Below, piece after piece: positions 37,952 to 46,937 of a stretch of DNA of 64,000 nt. The position numbers and the translations under genes are program-made. This DNA is from JAAURB01 sp049647265. Lineage in GTDB: Bacteria > Cyanobacteriota > Cyanobacteriia > Cyanobacteriales > Microcoleaceae. The number at the start of each line of letters is the position of its first letter. Position 1 is the first letter of the stretch. Under the pieces are notes generated by a model. The model was not told the DNA's origin. It saw only the letters and a list, made by a program, of their open reading frames with translations, and did no database searches. The stretch is taken from positions 9,207 to 73,206 of the forward strand of contig JBARXJ010000040.1 of NCBI GenBank assembly GCA_049647265.1. Reading direction: 5' to 3'.

Positions 37952-39931
37952 ATGTCTACACCTTTGTCTTTTAAAGCCTTTTGTAGAAGATTTATACCCC
38001 AACTGGCTTTCAATTCAACTCAACTCCTGCAAATTGTAGCGGTTGCGATCGCCTATCACACCGTTTCTCGCCTAGCCATCCTCGCCGCTTCGTTACCGGG
38101 GGACATTACGAGTATCTGGCCGGCAATGGGGGTTTGTCTGGCTGCTACAGTATTAATGGGTCGTCATGCCTTGTGGGGTGTGGGCTTGGGCTGTTTTGTA
38201 CTGAATCTAGAGAGTTTTGTTTTAGAAATAGAAACAGTTGGCTTAACTGGCAAAGGACTGCTAGTCCTGGGGATTACCACCCTGGGTAAAGTGATTTCAA
38301 TTGGACTTGGGGCAGAACTGGTGCGGCGAGCCTTACCCAAACCCCCCAATCTGAAGCGAGTGCGCTCAGTATTGGCCTTAAGTTTTCTCGGGGGAGTGGT
38401 CAGCCCCATTCCAGATACAGTCATGGGCGTAACGGTTTTGTGTGGGGTGGGTATCATTCCCTGGTCTTACTTTCTAGAAACGTTCTGGACTTGGTGGGCG
38501 GCAGAATTTATTGGGGTTTTGGTATTTGCGCCCCCATTGCTGATTTGGCGGCAAGAGATCCGAACCTTGGCTTCTCGGATGCAGAAACAGGGTTTAGAGA
38601 CTTTGCTGTTGTTGGTTTTAGTGATTGTCGTTAGTGAAGTGGCGTTCACAGGAATTTATCCCATCGAGTATATGCTAATTCCTGTGATGGTGTGGGCGGC
38701 CTGTCGATTGGGACAACTAGAAATATCCCTGCTGATTGTGTTAGTCTCCGTATTATCGACAATTGGCACAGCTCAGGGGGGAGGCTCTTTTGTCCGGGAC
38801 TCCTTGAATGCCTCTCTGGTATTGCTTCACTCCTTCGTCAGCGTGATTGCGTTAACCACCTTAATGATGTCAGCGTTGGTACAGGAACGAACTCAGGCAG
38901 AATTAAATCTGCTTGATATGAATCATCAACTTGAAAACCGGGTGCATCACCGCACGCTGGAATTACAACAAGCAAATCTTGATTTACAAAAGGTTTTACA
39001 GGATTTACAACAAACTCAGGCTCATTTAATTCAGACTGAAAAAATGTCAAGTTTGGGTCATTTAGTGTCTGGTATTGCTCATGAAATTAATAACCCTGTC
39101 AGTTTTATTTATGGCAATTTAGTACCTGCAACGCAATACATTAACGATATATTTGATTTGTTGGATCTCTATCAAGAAAAGTATTCAAACCCAGATGAAG
39201 AGATTGAGGATAAAGTCGAGGAAATTGATCTTGAATATATTCAAACTGACTTGCCTCAACTCCTTAGTTCTATGCAAAATGGTGCTAAACGTATTTCTAA
39301 AATTGTTCTAGGTCTGCGTAATTTTTCCCGGCTAGACGAATCAGAAAGTAAAGCAGTTAATCTGCATGACGGGATTGATAATGCGCTGCTACTCTTACAA
39401 CACCGCCTGAGTGTTAATCAAGCCTGTGCTTCGATTCAAGTGATTAAAAACTATCAACCCCTGCCGGACATTTATTGCCACGCGGGTCAACTCAATCAAG
39501 TGTTTCTCAATGTTCTCAGCAATGGAATTGATGCCTTGGAAGATGCCATCAAGAGTCACGCTCTCAACCCATCACAACCCTATCAACCCAGACTCGAAAT
39601 TAGTACCCATTTCTATGCTGAAAAACACAATGATTCATCTAATTCCTCAGCGGTGACAGGCTCAGTTTCATCCTCTGACTCCTCTCAATCTCTTGCTCCG
39701 GTCAATGGAGTGTTAATTACTATTGCAGATAATGGTCTGGGTATTGCTGAAGATATCAAAGCCTCTGTTTTCAATCCCTTTTTCACCACTAAGCCGGTAG
39801 GGCAAGGAACAGGTTTAGGATTAGCTATTAGCTATCAAATTGTGGTGCAGCAGCATCAGGGTCAACTCTGGTTTGAGTCTGTACCCGGTCAAGGCACAAC
39901 CTTTTTGATTGCTCTTCCCTTGAACCCATAG
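37952..39931 (+). CDS. Sensor histidine kinase with an N-terminal MASE1-like membrane domain
   Basis: The ATG at 37952 gives 659 residues (the upstream TTG at 37943 adds three). Residues about 25-310 are a MASE1-type integral membrane sensor with about eight helices (SIWPAMGVCLAATVLMGRHA, FVGLVF-like AAEFIGVLVFAPPLLIWR). A coiled-coil linker covers about 315-360. The dimerisation/phosphoacceptor box is SSLGHLVSGIAHEINNPVSF at about 365-385, with the acceptor His in AHEINNP. The HATPase domain has an N box (VFLNVLSNGIDALED), G1 (IADNGLGIAEDI) and G2 (GQGTGLGLAISYQIV). No response regulator is adjacent, so it is an orphan kinase. The signal is unknown. Confidence 0.92.
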   Translation: MSTPLSFKAFCRRFIPQLAFNSTQLLQIVAVAIAYHTVSRLAILAASLPGDITSIWPAMGVCLAATVLMGRHALWGVGLGCFVLNLESFVLEIETVGLTGKGLLVLGITTLGKVISIGLGAELVRRALPKPPNLKRVRSVLALSFLGGVVSPIPDTVMGVTVLCGVGIIPWSYFLETFWTWWAAEFIGVLVFAPPLLIWRQEIRTLASRMQKQGLETLLLLVLVIVVSEVAFTGIYPIEYMLIPVMVWAACRLGQLEISLLIVLVSVLSTIGTAQGGGSFVRDSLNASLVLLHSFVSVIALTTLMMSALVQERTQAELNLLDMNHQLENRVHHRTLELQQANLDLQKVLQDLQQTQAHLIQTEKMSSLGHLVSGIAHEINNPVSFIYGNLVPATQYINDIFDLLDLYQEKYSNPDEEIEDKVEEIDLEYIQTDLPQLLSSMQNGAKRISKIVLGLRNFSRLDESESKAVNLHDGIDNALLLLQHRLSVNQACASIQVIKNYQPLPDIYCHAGQLNQVFLNVLSNGIDALEDAIKSHALNPSQPYQPRLEISTHFYAEKHNDSSNSSAVTGSVSSSDSSQSLAPVNGVLITIADNGLGIAEDIKASVFNPFFTTKPVGQGTGLGLAISYQIVVQQHQGQLWFESVPGQGTTFLIALPLNP

Positions 39932-40216
39932 AATATATTGACTCACAGTCTCCCATCTGCACAGGTTGCGCCAACGTGAAGACAGGGCTTGTATCCCATT
40001 GTTTTCGGTCAGGCTGGATTTGTTGATTAAAGTTGATCGATTTAACTGAGCCATTCTATCCGCTGTTTAGACCACTGGAGTTAAAGATCTTCGTGCTATC
40101 TGGCTGATGATCTATAATTCTTCTGTTATTCAAGTTACAATTTAATAAATTGTGATATACTTGTTAAGAGTTTACAATAAGTTACAAATATTTAAGAAGA
40201 TTGGCGATGAGGCGGC

Positions 40217-40262
40217 AAAAAAAAATAACCTGTCACTCTCCTTCGTTAGAATAGTGCAGGTT
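40217..40262 (-). terminator. Strong rho-independent terminator on the minus strand
   Basis: Read on the minus strand: AACCTGCAC, a 17-base loop, GTGACAGGTT with one bulged A, one A, then nine T (the A-run at 40217-40225). There is no large gene ending here, so it marks the end of a transcript from the small frame at 40328-40438. Confidence 0.85.
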
Positions 40263-40327
40263 GCTAATCCTTAGTATATTTTTTTCAGTTGTCAGACAAC
40301 AATTTCCCGTAACATTTTTCAGAAATG

Positions 40328-40438
40328 TTAACGTAATATCCGAGCTGTTCGCTTTGCCAGCATCATTAACAAATAAACTGTAAGGATGTAAGCAGTTGCC
40401 AAGATTGGAATGGTTAGGGGAAGGTTAGAGTATGTCAT
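40328..40438 (-). CDS. Putative one-helix membrane peptide, 36 residues
   Basis: The minus-strand ATG at 40438 opens MTYSNLPLTIPILATAY, continues as a hydrophobic helix (about 6-26) and ends with a basic tail, AKRTARILR. The size and layout (one helix, positive C-terminus) resemble the small subunits of photosystem, cytochrome b6f or NDH-1 complexes, but I cannot match it to a named one. There is no ribosome-binding site, which is common in cyanobacteria. Support comes from the strong terminator 66 bases after the stop. It could also be part of a non-coding RNA. Confidence 0.45.
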   Translation of the reverse strand: MTYSNLPLTIPILATAYILTVYLLMMLAKRTARILR

Positions 40439-41172
40439 AGTCGCAGCAAATAACAGAGAGAGGAGCAATAACGAAAACGTAAAATTCGGACAGATTGGAG
40501 TTTAAAGCAAACTACTCTGGGCGCTTTGGTCACAGAGACGAAACATTGGGTAATAGCTTGGCCTCACCCACATCTGGGGGAAATCATGAGGCTACTTCTA
40601 ACCCACCTATACTGCTAACTTTTCTAGATTTAATCGGCTCCTATACCTGAACACCTGAGCTACTGTTAGCAACTCATCTATTATCTCTAGGAGCGACTCT
40701 AAATATGACGGGAAATAGTTTAATACAACTATTACTCTGTCATCCAATAATTCTTGCAGCGGCAGGCTTCATTAATAAATGACTCGCCCTAACTGCCCTT
40801 GATGTGTAGAATTATCTAAACTCTTATTTAATAAGATAACATATAACGTCAAATTTTGAGTAATTTTTCTGAAAAAATTGTCAGCAATAGGTTAATTTTC
40901 GGATAAATTTTTATTATTGAGAGTAAAAGGTGACTCTAGTCTAAGGAAAGAGTGGTTGATCCCTGACTCCGTCTTGTCAATTCACTCGGGGTGAGCCATG
41001 GCAAGACTAGGGGATGACTCCAACAATACCTTGCTACAGTGCAGTTCTATCCGTTGCTAAATCCAAAGGCAAGAGAAAGCCCAGCCGATTTGCTAAACGA
41101 ATCGATTAAACTTTATTAGGAGTTTAAAACGGTGAAAAATAGGTGTTAGTCAGACCAATTAACAGGCACAGA

Positions 41173-41800
41173 TTAAAATTCTAACCCTAATTCCCAACCT
41201 TTTAACTGTCCTATATGACAAACGACATAATCCACAATCACGAGGCGCCATATTCCCTCAGCAGAAAGTTGAAGCAATTGACTCAGAAAAGGTGCATTAT
41301 TTAATGTATAAATCTGTTTGAAATGTGTTTGTGCCCCCAAATTTCGATTTTGTAACAGAACATTTTTACCATTCGGCGCAAATAACTCAATACTCAAATC
41401 GCCCAAATACTGATGTTCAATCTCAACCTTGACCGGAATACCTTGAATTAAACTCACCTCATCGACAACAATTTCACTACTCACACCAAGCGGGTCATTA
41501 TCCGGAATAATTAATCATTCTGTATTCTGCTTTTCTACCAAACGAGAAACAACCTGGGGGATGGGTTGAGTTTGGGCCAACTTCACCGCTTGTTCTGCAT
41601 TCACCTTACCGTATCCAAACCACTGAGAATACCCCTGAGAATCAGCCATCTCCCAATTGATACCCCAACTGTAAAATCGAGCTGATGCTGTCTTCTGGGA
41701 CACCAATGCCTTGATATTGGGGTTGAATTCTGGGGTTGAATGAAGTCATAATCATATGCAGCAATGACAGAATAGATAGAGGTGGCTCACGAAAATCCAA
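41173..41800 (-). pseudogene. Broken subtilisin-like (S8) protease gene with P-domain end
   Basis: Read on the minus strand, 41706 down to 41515 encodes the C-terminal part of a subtilase catalytic domain (GYSQWFGYGKVNAEQAVKLA). It is followed by an in-frame TGA at 41515-41517. The same frame continues LIIPDNDPLGVSSEIVVDEV and into a complete P/Homo-B domain ending GWELGLEF at 41173 (IEHQYLGDLSIELFAPNGK, GIWRLVIVDY). Upstream, to about 41800, short subtilase-like scraps (SVIAAYDYDFIQP) remain, but the catalytic Asp, His and Ser regions are gone. So the gene is 5'-truncated and carries a stop. The family is kexin-like serine peptidases. Confidence 0.75.
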
Positions 41801-42155
41801 ACTTCTTTCTCGACTAGGCGCAGAAACAGTAGAAGTTATTCCCTCAACTGTTCGTCTCCCCATCCGGAGGGTTTACCAAAGCTTTACGGAACTATGTTAT
41901 AACTTTACCAAAGCTTTTAATCCGACGGGTCAATCTCCCTTAGAATATAAAACAACAGATAACAACTGGTTTAACCTGTTATTAAAAGCTATATTTCTCT
42001 AAAGTAGACTGATATCACTCTCACTCTAATGTGCCTTACTCCCTCGAATCGGTTCTGATAGTGTTGATTGGGAAGAGCTGAGGATTAGTCTTGATATCTT
42101 TCAAAACTTAGAGAATATTCGTATAAATTTTAAACTTTACCTTTGAAGATAGATT

Positions 42156-42362
42156 ATGTTACCTCAGCCCAAAATGAGTATTCAAGATAATCTCAAACAA
42201 ACCCTCTCCCAGATCTTAGAGACCGGTCAGATTACCCGCAACGATCAATATAAATTGTGGGATTTGATGTCCTCTAATGCTCATTTGAGTTTTGATGAAC
42301 AGAAAGGAATTAAAAAGATTATTGATGGCTTACACCGAGGAGTTTTTCAGATTATGGACTAG
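42156..42362 (+). CDS. Small conserved-looking soluble protein
   Basis: 68 residues from ATG 42156; ATG 42174 (MSIQDNLKQTLSQILETG) is an equally good start. Helical, no signal peptide, no cysteine: TGQITRNDQYKLWDLMSS, LSFDEQKGIKKIIDGLHRG. It looks like a known type of small cyanobacterial hypothetical protein, but no function is assigned. A good terminator follows at 42408, which supports it as a real single-gene transcript. Confidence 0.7.
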   Translation: MLPQPKMSIQDNLKQTLSQILETGQITRNDQYKLWDLMSSNAHLSFDEQKGIKKIIDGLHRGVFQIMD

Positions 42363-42665
42363 CTGCAATCGGCACTTAAATTATATTTAATTAATCAGTA
42401 ACTTTCCAACCTGTATCTATAAATAATGCAGGTTTTTTATGCTAAAAATTTATTCAGATTCAAGGGCAACAGGTAATACTAGAATATGCTTAGCGATACT
42501 GCGTACCACCAGACTCTCGGCTTCGCAAAAATGCGAACTGCATAGACAGTATTCCCGATCAGTCATTTACCCTTGATACTTTATAACGTCACTTTTGATG
42601 CATTTGTCAAGTGAATGTAAAAACACTTAATCAAAAAGTATGAAATAACTTTGTGACTGTCATTG
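42363..42665. other. Convergent intergenic region
   Basis: About 300 bases between two convergent small genes. Apart from the terminator at 42408-42438 it holds a GACTCTCGGCTTCGC-type stretch near 42511 and no ORF that I can support. Confidence 0.4.
42408..42438 (+). terminator. Rho-independent terminator
   Basis: AACCTG (42408-42413) pairs with CAGGTT (42429-42434) around an AT-rich loop and runs into TTTTTT. It ends the small gene at 42156-42362. The stem is the same AACCTG/CAGGTT seen at 40217-40262. Confidence 0.75.
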
Positions 42666-42992
42666 CTACACTTTCCAAATCCCTGCATAAACCGTAAAAC
42701 CCAAACTTTCTAACTGAGATTTAGAATCATTCAGGGTTTTTTGCACAGTTTCTAAGATCATTTGTCGTTCCTCAAGCGGACAACTCGTCGTCATTTCTGA
42801 AATCAATTCTTTTCGTTGAGTCACAGAACCTTGAACCTGTTGACTAAAAACCACATAAGCAGAAATTAAAGCCGCCCCCCGTTCATCCCGTGGACCAATT
42901 ACCCAGTGAGTATCGACATGAATTTCGCGAATCTCCTTTGATCGCAAAAATGCTAAGTATCCTTCTGTCTCCTCAAATTCTAGAAATGCCAT
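42666..42992 (-). CDS. Conserved-looking protein of unknown function, 108 residues
   Basis: Not recognised. A small soluble alpha/beta protein: MAFLEFEETEGYLAFLRSKE, then IHVDTHWVIGPRDERGAALI, a helix rich in Glu/Lys and an end TVYAGIWKV. One cysteine, no signal peptide or membrane helix. The well-balanced codon use suggests a real gene. It is divergent from the double-kinase gene, about 220 bases away. Confidence 0.65.
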   Translation of the reverse strand: MAFLEFEETEGYLAFLRSKEIREIHVDTHWVIGPRDERGAALISAYVVFSQQVQGSVTQRKELISEMTTSCPLEERQMILETVQKTLNDSKSQLESLGFTVYAGIWKV

Positions 42993-43212
42993 AATCCGGA
43001 TCGCCGTTCCCCAAATCTAAATCCTGAATGATATAATAAAGCATCTCGCATCTGTTGATATTATCCTAGTCTCCTCAGCCACAAGATCAAGTAAAAACAA
43101 CCCGACTCCGGCTGAGCCACTCTAACCTCAAAACCGATGAGATTAGAAGGAAAAAGGCAAAGGATGATGTATAAACTAGGGTTAGGTGAACTCATGTGTT
43201 TTGAGCAAGGTT

Positions 43213-46200
43213 ATGAAAGAAGGGGATTTACTCAAGGGGCGCTACAGAATTATCCAAGACTTGAAGCGGGGTGCATTTGGCAAAACTTATTTAGCAGAAG
43301 ACCAACAGAGTTTGCCAGAGATTTTATGTATCATTAAAGAACTTAAACCTAACACCACCACACCTGCTGTCTTAGAAGAAGCCCGACGACGATTTGAATT
43401 AGAAGCGATTACATTAGAAAAATTAGGGGATTTTGATCAAATTCCTAGCTTACTCGATCACTTTGAAGAACAGCAAGAATTTTACCTGGTTCAAGAATTC
43501 ATCGAAGGGCAAGACTTAAGTAGTGAAATTATTCCCGGAAAACAACTCGCCGAAGCTAAAGTCGTTAGTTTATTATACGAAACATTAGAAGTCCTGAATT
43601 ATATTCATCAGCAAAATGTAATTCACCGTGATATTAAACCCTCAAATTTACTGCGACGAAAATCAGATTATAAAATCGTTATTTTAGATTTTGGTGCAGT
43701 GAAAGAAATCGAAACCTTAGTTCTTTCTGAAGCCGGACAGCCCAGTGGTTCGGTGGTGGGAACACCCGGTTATATGCCGATTGAACACCTCAGTGGTCGT
43801 CCTCGTACTAATAGTGATTTATATGCCTTAGGCATGACGGCGATTGAAGCGTTAACCGGAATTCATCCCTTAAAATTAGCTCGAGATTCACACAGCGATC
43901 GGGTGACTTGGCAGCATTTAGTTTCAGTCAGTGATGAACTGAAGCAAATTTTAGATAAAATGGTGCGGTTTAAGTCGAGGGAACGGTATCAAACAGCTAA
44001 AGAAGTTTTAGCGGATTTGCAGGGAATACATTATGAATTTTGTAATATTTATCGAATTGGTGCAGTCCTGAATCAACGTTACCAAATTCTGAGTTTACTC
44101 GGAGACGGTAAATATGGAAATACCTATTTAGTTGCCGATAAACAGCGCAATAATAGTCGATGTATCGTTAAGGAAATTCAACCCCAAGCTGAACAAGCTC
44201 AAGTTCGTTTAGAAGCAAAGAAGTTATTTGAAGCAGAAGCACAACTGCTTTATAACCTGGGAACTCATGACCAAATTCCAGAATTATTAGATGACTTTCA
44301 GGATAACAAAGCCTTTTACTTAGTTCATGAATATATCGACGGAGATCCCCTCAGTTATGAAATGAACTCTGGATATCCCTGGCCCGAAGCCGATGCGATC
44401 GCCTTTTTGGAGGATGTCTTACAAATATTAGTCTTTGTTCACCAACAAGCGATTCATTTTGATATTAAACCCTCTAATTTAATTCGTCGTGCCGTTGATG
44501 GCAAAATTGTGTTAGTGGATTTTGCTGCCGTTAAGCAAATCGCTACCTTAGTCCTAAATTATCAAGGACAACTCAGCATTACAGGCGTGGTGGGAACGCC
44601 CGGATATATGCCGGAAGAACAAAAAGCAGGCAAAGCGCGTCCTAATGCGGATCTTTATGCCCTCGGACTCACAACCATTCAGGGAATAACAGGGAAATTA
44701 CCGACAGAATTGGTGGCTGAGACTGAGACAACCGAGGCAAGCTGGAAAAAATTAACCCCTATCAGCCCAGGGTTTGCTGCCATTTTAGAGCGAATGACCC
44801 ATTCTTATGTTCGCGCTCGTTACTCGTTAGCTGAACAAGTGTTAGAAGATTTATACAACCTCGAACAGGGAGAGCAAGTCGAGCAAGTCGCAGCATTAGA
44901 AACTGAACCGGAGATAGAAACTGAACCGGAGATAGAAGCCTCACTAGAGCAGATCCCAACCCTCACCTCAGATCTGGAACCACCCTCACCCCCTGTCCCG
45001 ACCTTCCCTCAGACCGCTGCTGCCCCTGAATTAGCTTCTATTACCCGCGTTGAGGCAGGTGGAGCCTTAACAAAACGTCGCCCTTCTCGTCGTAAACTCT
45101 GGTTAGGGTTAGTCATAATTGGCGGAATTGCCACGGTTGCTTTTTTACCCTGGACACGAGGAAAATATTATACCTATCGATGCAATCAATTACTGAATGC
45201 GGAAAAACCGGAAGCTGCCCTGTCTCCCTGCGAACAAGCCGTTAATGCTCAGCCCAATTCAGCAGAAAGCTTAAAAAACTTAGGAGATGTATTTTATAGT
45301 TTAGAACGCTATGAGGCGGCTCGGGTTAGCTATGAAAACGCCATTCAACTTTCTCCGTCGGATTATAATTTGGCTTGGAATGGTTTGGGGCAAACCCGCT
45401 ATCAATTAAAACGCTACGATAAAGCTTTAGAAGCCTACAATAAAGCCGTAGAGATTGACCCCCGTGATGCCCGAGGGATCAAAGGACGAGGTTTAGGGTT
45501 TTTGGGTTTACAGGAATATTCTAAAGCGTTAACCGCCTTTGAATCTGCTATTTTAGCCGATCCGAATGATGTTGAAGCTTGGGAAAAGAAAGGACTGACT
45601 TTAGAATATTTAGGACAATCTCGTTCATCGCGGCAAGCCTATGAAGAAGCGATCGCTTTAGCCGAAAAACAGCTTCGGGATAATCCAGAAAATGTTGTAG
45701 CAGCGGTTGATTTAGGTCGGGTATTGAGCAAGTTACAGCGTCATTCAGAAGCGTTAGAAGCTTATAACCAAGCAATTGAGATTAACCCGCAGTTTTATCG
45801 TGCTTGGATTGGTAAAGGAAATACTTTATTCTTTTTACAACAGTTTGAAGAAGCCTTAGAAGCTTACGATCAAGCCGCAGAAATTAGACCTAAATATCAT
45901 TTAGTCTGGCATAACCGAGGCTCACTCCTAATGGATGGACTACAACGTCCGGAAGTTGCGATTGAGTCTTATCAAAAAGCCTTAGAACTTAACCCAGAAT
46001 TTGATCCAGCTTGGCGAGATCAAGGTCAAGCTTATCTTCAATTGGAAAAATACACAGATGCTCTCAATGCGTTTGATCAAGCGATTAAGCTTAATCCAAA
46101 TGATAGTCAGTCTTGGACAAATCGCGGAATTGCGCTGACTCAACTTCAACGGGATTCTGAGGCGATCGCGGCTTATCAAAAAGCCATTGATCTTAATCCT

Positions 46201-46362
46201 AAAGATCCTTTAGCCTGGGCGAATTTGGCATGGGCTTATGAGGAAATTAGACGCTATGGCGATGCCATTAAAGCTTATGATCGAGCGATTCAACTCAAGC
46301 CTGATTTTACCTCTGCCATTGAATCTCGTCAAACATTAATTCAACAATTTGGTCGCTATTAA
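43213..46362 (+). CDS. Serine/threonine protein kinase with two kinase domains, a membrane helix and TPR repeats
   Basis: I start at ATG 43213 (MKEGDLLKGRYRIIQDLKRG), 1049 residues; GTG 43186 would add nine. Kinase 1 (about 9-265) has the Gly loop GAFGKTYLAED, the lysine in IIKELK, HRDIKPSN (catalytic Asp140) and DFG. Kinase 2 (about 283-545) has GDGKYGNTYLVAD and VKEIQ, but HFDIKPSN in place of HRD and DFA in place of DFG, so it is probably weak or a pseudokinase. A Glu/Pro linker precedes a transmembrane helix (about 627-645, LWLGLVIIGGIATVAFLPW). About nine or ten TPR units fill the remaining 390 residues and should lie outside the cytoplasm. It overlaps the convergent fasciclin gene by four bases. 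Confidence 0.92.
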   Translation: MKEGDLLKGRYRIIQDLKRGAFGKTYLAEDQQSLPEILCIIKELKPNTTTPAVLEEARRRFELEAITLEKLGDFDQIPSLLDHFEEQQEFYLVQEFIEGQDLSSEIIPGKQLAEAKVVSLLYETLEVLNYIHQQNVIHRDIKPSNLLRRKSDYKIVILDFGAVKEIETLVLSEAGQPSGSVVGTPGYMPIEHLSGRPRTNSDLYALGMTAIEALTGIHPLKLARDSHSDRVTWQHLVSVSDELKQILDKMVRFKSRERYQTAKEVLADLQGIHYEFCNIYRIGAVLNQRYQILSLLGDGKYGNTYLVADKQRNNSRCIVKEIQPQAEQAQVRLEAKKLFEAEAQLLYNLGTHDQIPELLDDFQDNKAFYLVHEYIDGDPLSYEMNSGYPWPEADAIAFLEDVLQILVFVHQQAIHFDIKPSNLIRRAVDGKIVLVDFAAVKQIATLVLNYQGQLSITGVVGTPGYMPEEQKAGKARPNADLYALGLTTIQGITGKLPTELVAETETTEASWKKLTPISPGFAAILERMTHSYVRARYSLAEQVLEDLYNLEQGEQVEQVAALETEPEIETEPEIEASLEQIPTLTSDLEPPSPPVPTFPQTAAAPELASITRVEAGGALTKRRPSRRKLWLGLVIIGGIATVAFLPWTRGKYYTYRCNQLLNAEKPEAALSPCEQAVNAQPNSAESLKNLGDVFYSLERYEAARVSYENAIQLSPSDYNLAWNGLGQTRYQLKRYDKALEAYNKAVEIDPRDARGIKGRGLGFLGLQEYSKALTAFESAILADPNDVEAWEKKGLTLEYLGQSRSSRQAYEEAIALAEKQLRDNPENVVAAVDLGRVLSKLQRHSEALEAYNQAIEINPQFYRAWIGKGNTLFFLQQFEEALEAYDQAAEIRPKYHLVWHNRGSLLMDGLQRPEVAIESYQKALELNPEFDPAWRDQGQAYLQLEKYTDALNAFDQAIKLNPNDSQSWTNRGIALTQLQRDSEAIAAYQKAIDLNPKDPLAWANLAWAYEEIRRYGDAIKAYDRAIQLKPDFTSAIESRQTLIQQFGRY

Positions 46363-46937
46363 TTCCAGCCTTCGGGTAGAAGAACTTGGTCAATTAAAAC
46401 AATTACACCATTGCGAGTTCCTTGGGAAGATTTAACCACACTATTTTGATTCAAAGTGAGTTGATCTTCAGCCTCATTCAGTTCAATTTTAACGCTGTTA
46501 CCTTGGCGAGTGGGCAGCATACCTTGTTCGATATCCTCAACACTGACTTCACCTGGCACAACATGATAGTTAAGCAGTTGTAGTAGTTTATCTTGATTTT
46601 CAGGGTTTAATAAATCCTGTTTGAGTTCAGTGGGTAATGCAGCAAAAGCTTCATCCGTGGGAACAAATACAGTAAAGGTGGTTTCTGTATTTCGTAGTTC
46701 ATCAATTAAACCCGCAGCCAGGGCTGCTTCTGCAAAGGTTTGATAAGGTTGATAATATTTGATCGCTGCATCTAACTCTCCGCCAATGGTACCATCTGCA
46801 CTGCGACTGGTGCGGCTTGGGGACGGGTTAAAGATACTCGAAGCATATCGATACTGCGCTAAAGCTGGAACACTGACACAAAGACTTGCACTCAGTAAAA
46901 CACCAGTCAGAGTACGCATCCAAATTGAACGACTCAT
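46359..46937 (-). CDS. Exported fasciclin (FAS1) domain protein
   Basis: 192 residues with a signal peptide (about 1-27, ending VPALAQ). One FAS1 domain runs from about 65 to 190 and has the two conserved boxes: TTFTVFVPTDEAFAALP (H1) and LLNYHVVPG (the YH motif), ending VIVLIDQVLLP. FAS1 proteins are cell-surface or periplasmic adhesion-type proteins. Its stop codon overlaps the end of the convergent kinase gene. No partner is evident. Confidence 0.92.
   Translation of the reverse strand: MSRSIWMRTLTGVLLSASLCVSVPALAQYRYASSIFNPSPSRTSRSADGTIGGELDAAIKYYQPYQTFAEAALAAGLIDELRNTETTFTVFVPTDEAFAALPTELKQDLLNPENQDKLLQLLNYHVVPGEVSVEDIEQGMLPTRQGNSVKIELNEAEDQLTLNQNSVVKSSQGTRNGVIVLIDQVLLPEGWN

Larger units (their letters stand above)
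39932..41172. other. Long non-coding region with one small hidden gene
   Basis: About 1240 bases after the histidine kinase gene. It contains a minus-strand 36-codon membrane peptide gene (40328-40438) and its terminator (40217-40262). A hairpin GTCTTG...CAAGAC lies near 40970-41010. The 26-codon frame at 40705-40782, with GGAG upstream, is too weak to annotate. Nothing else is supported. Confidence 0.55.

Noticed and set aside
40705..40782. Plus-strand 25-residue hydrophobic frame with GGAG upstream
   Set aside because: Too short, no terminator of its own and no recognised family; kept only as a note.
41736..42002. Plus-strand 88-codon frame over the subtilase remnant
   Set aside because: Antisense to pseudogene sequence; the last part (FNPTGQSPLEYK) vaguely recalls integrase C-termini but is not convincing.
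43137..43337. Plus-strand frame over the kinase start
   Set aside because: It runs out of frame through the kinase Gly-loop coding region and has no similarity of its own.
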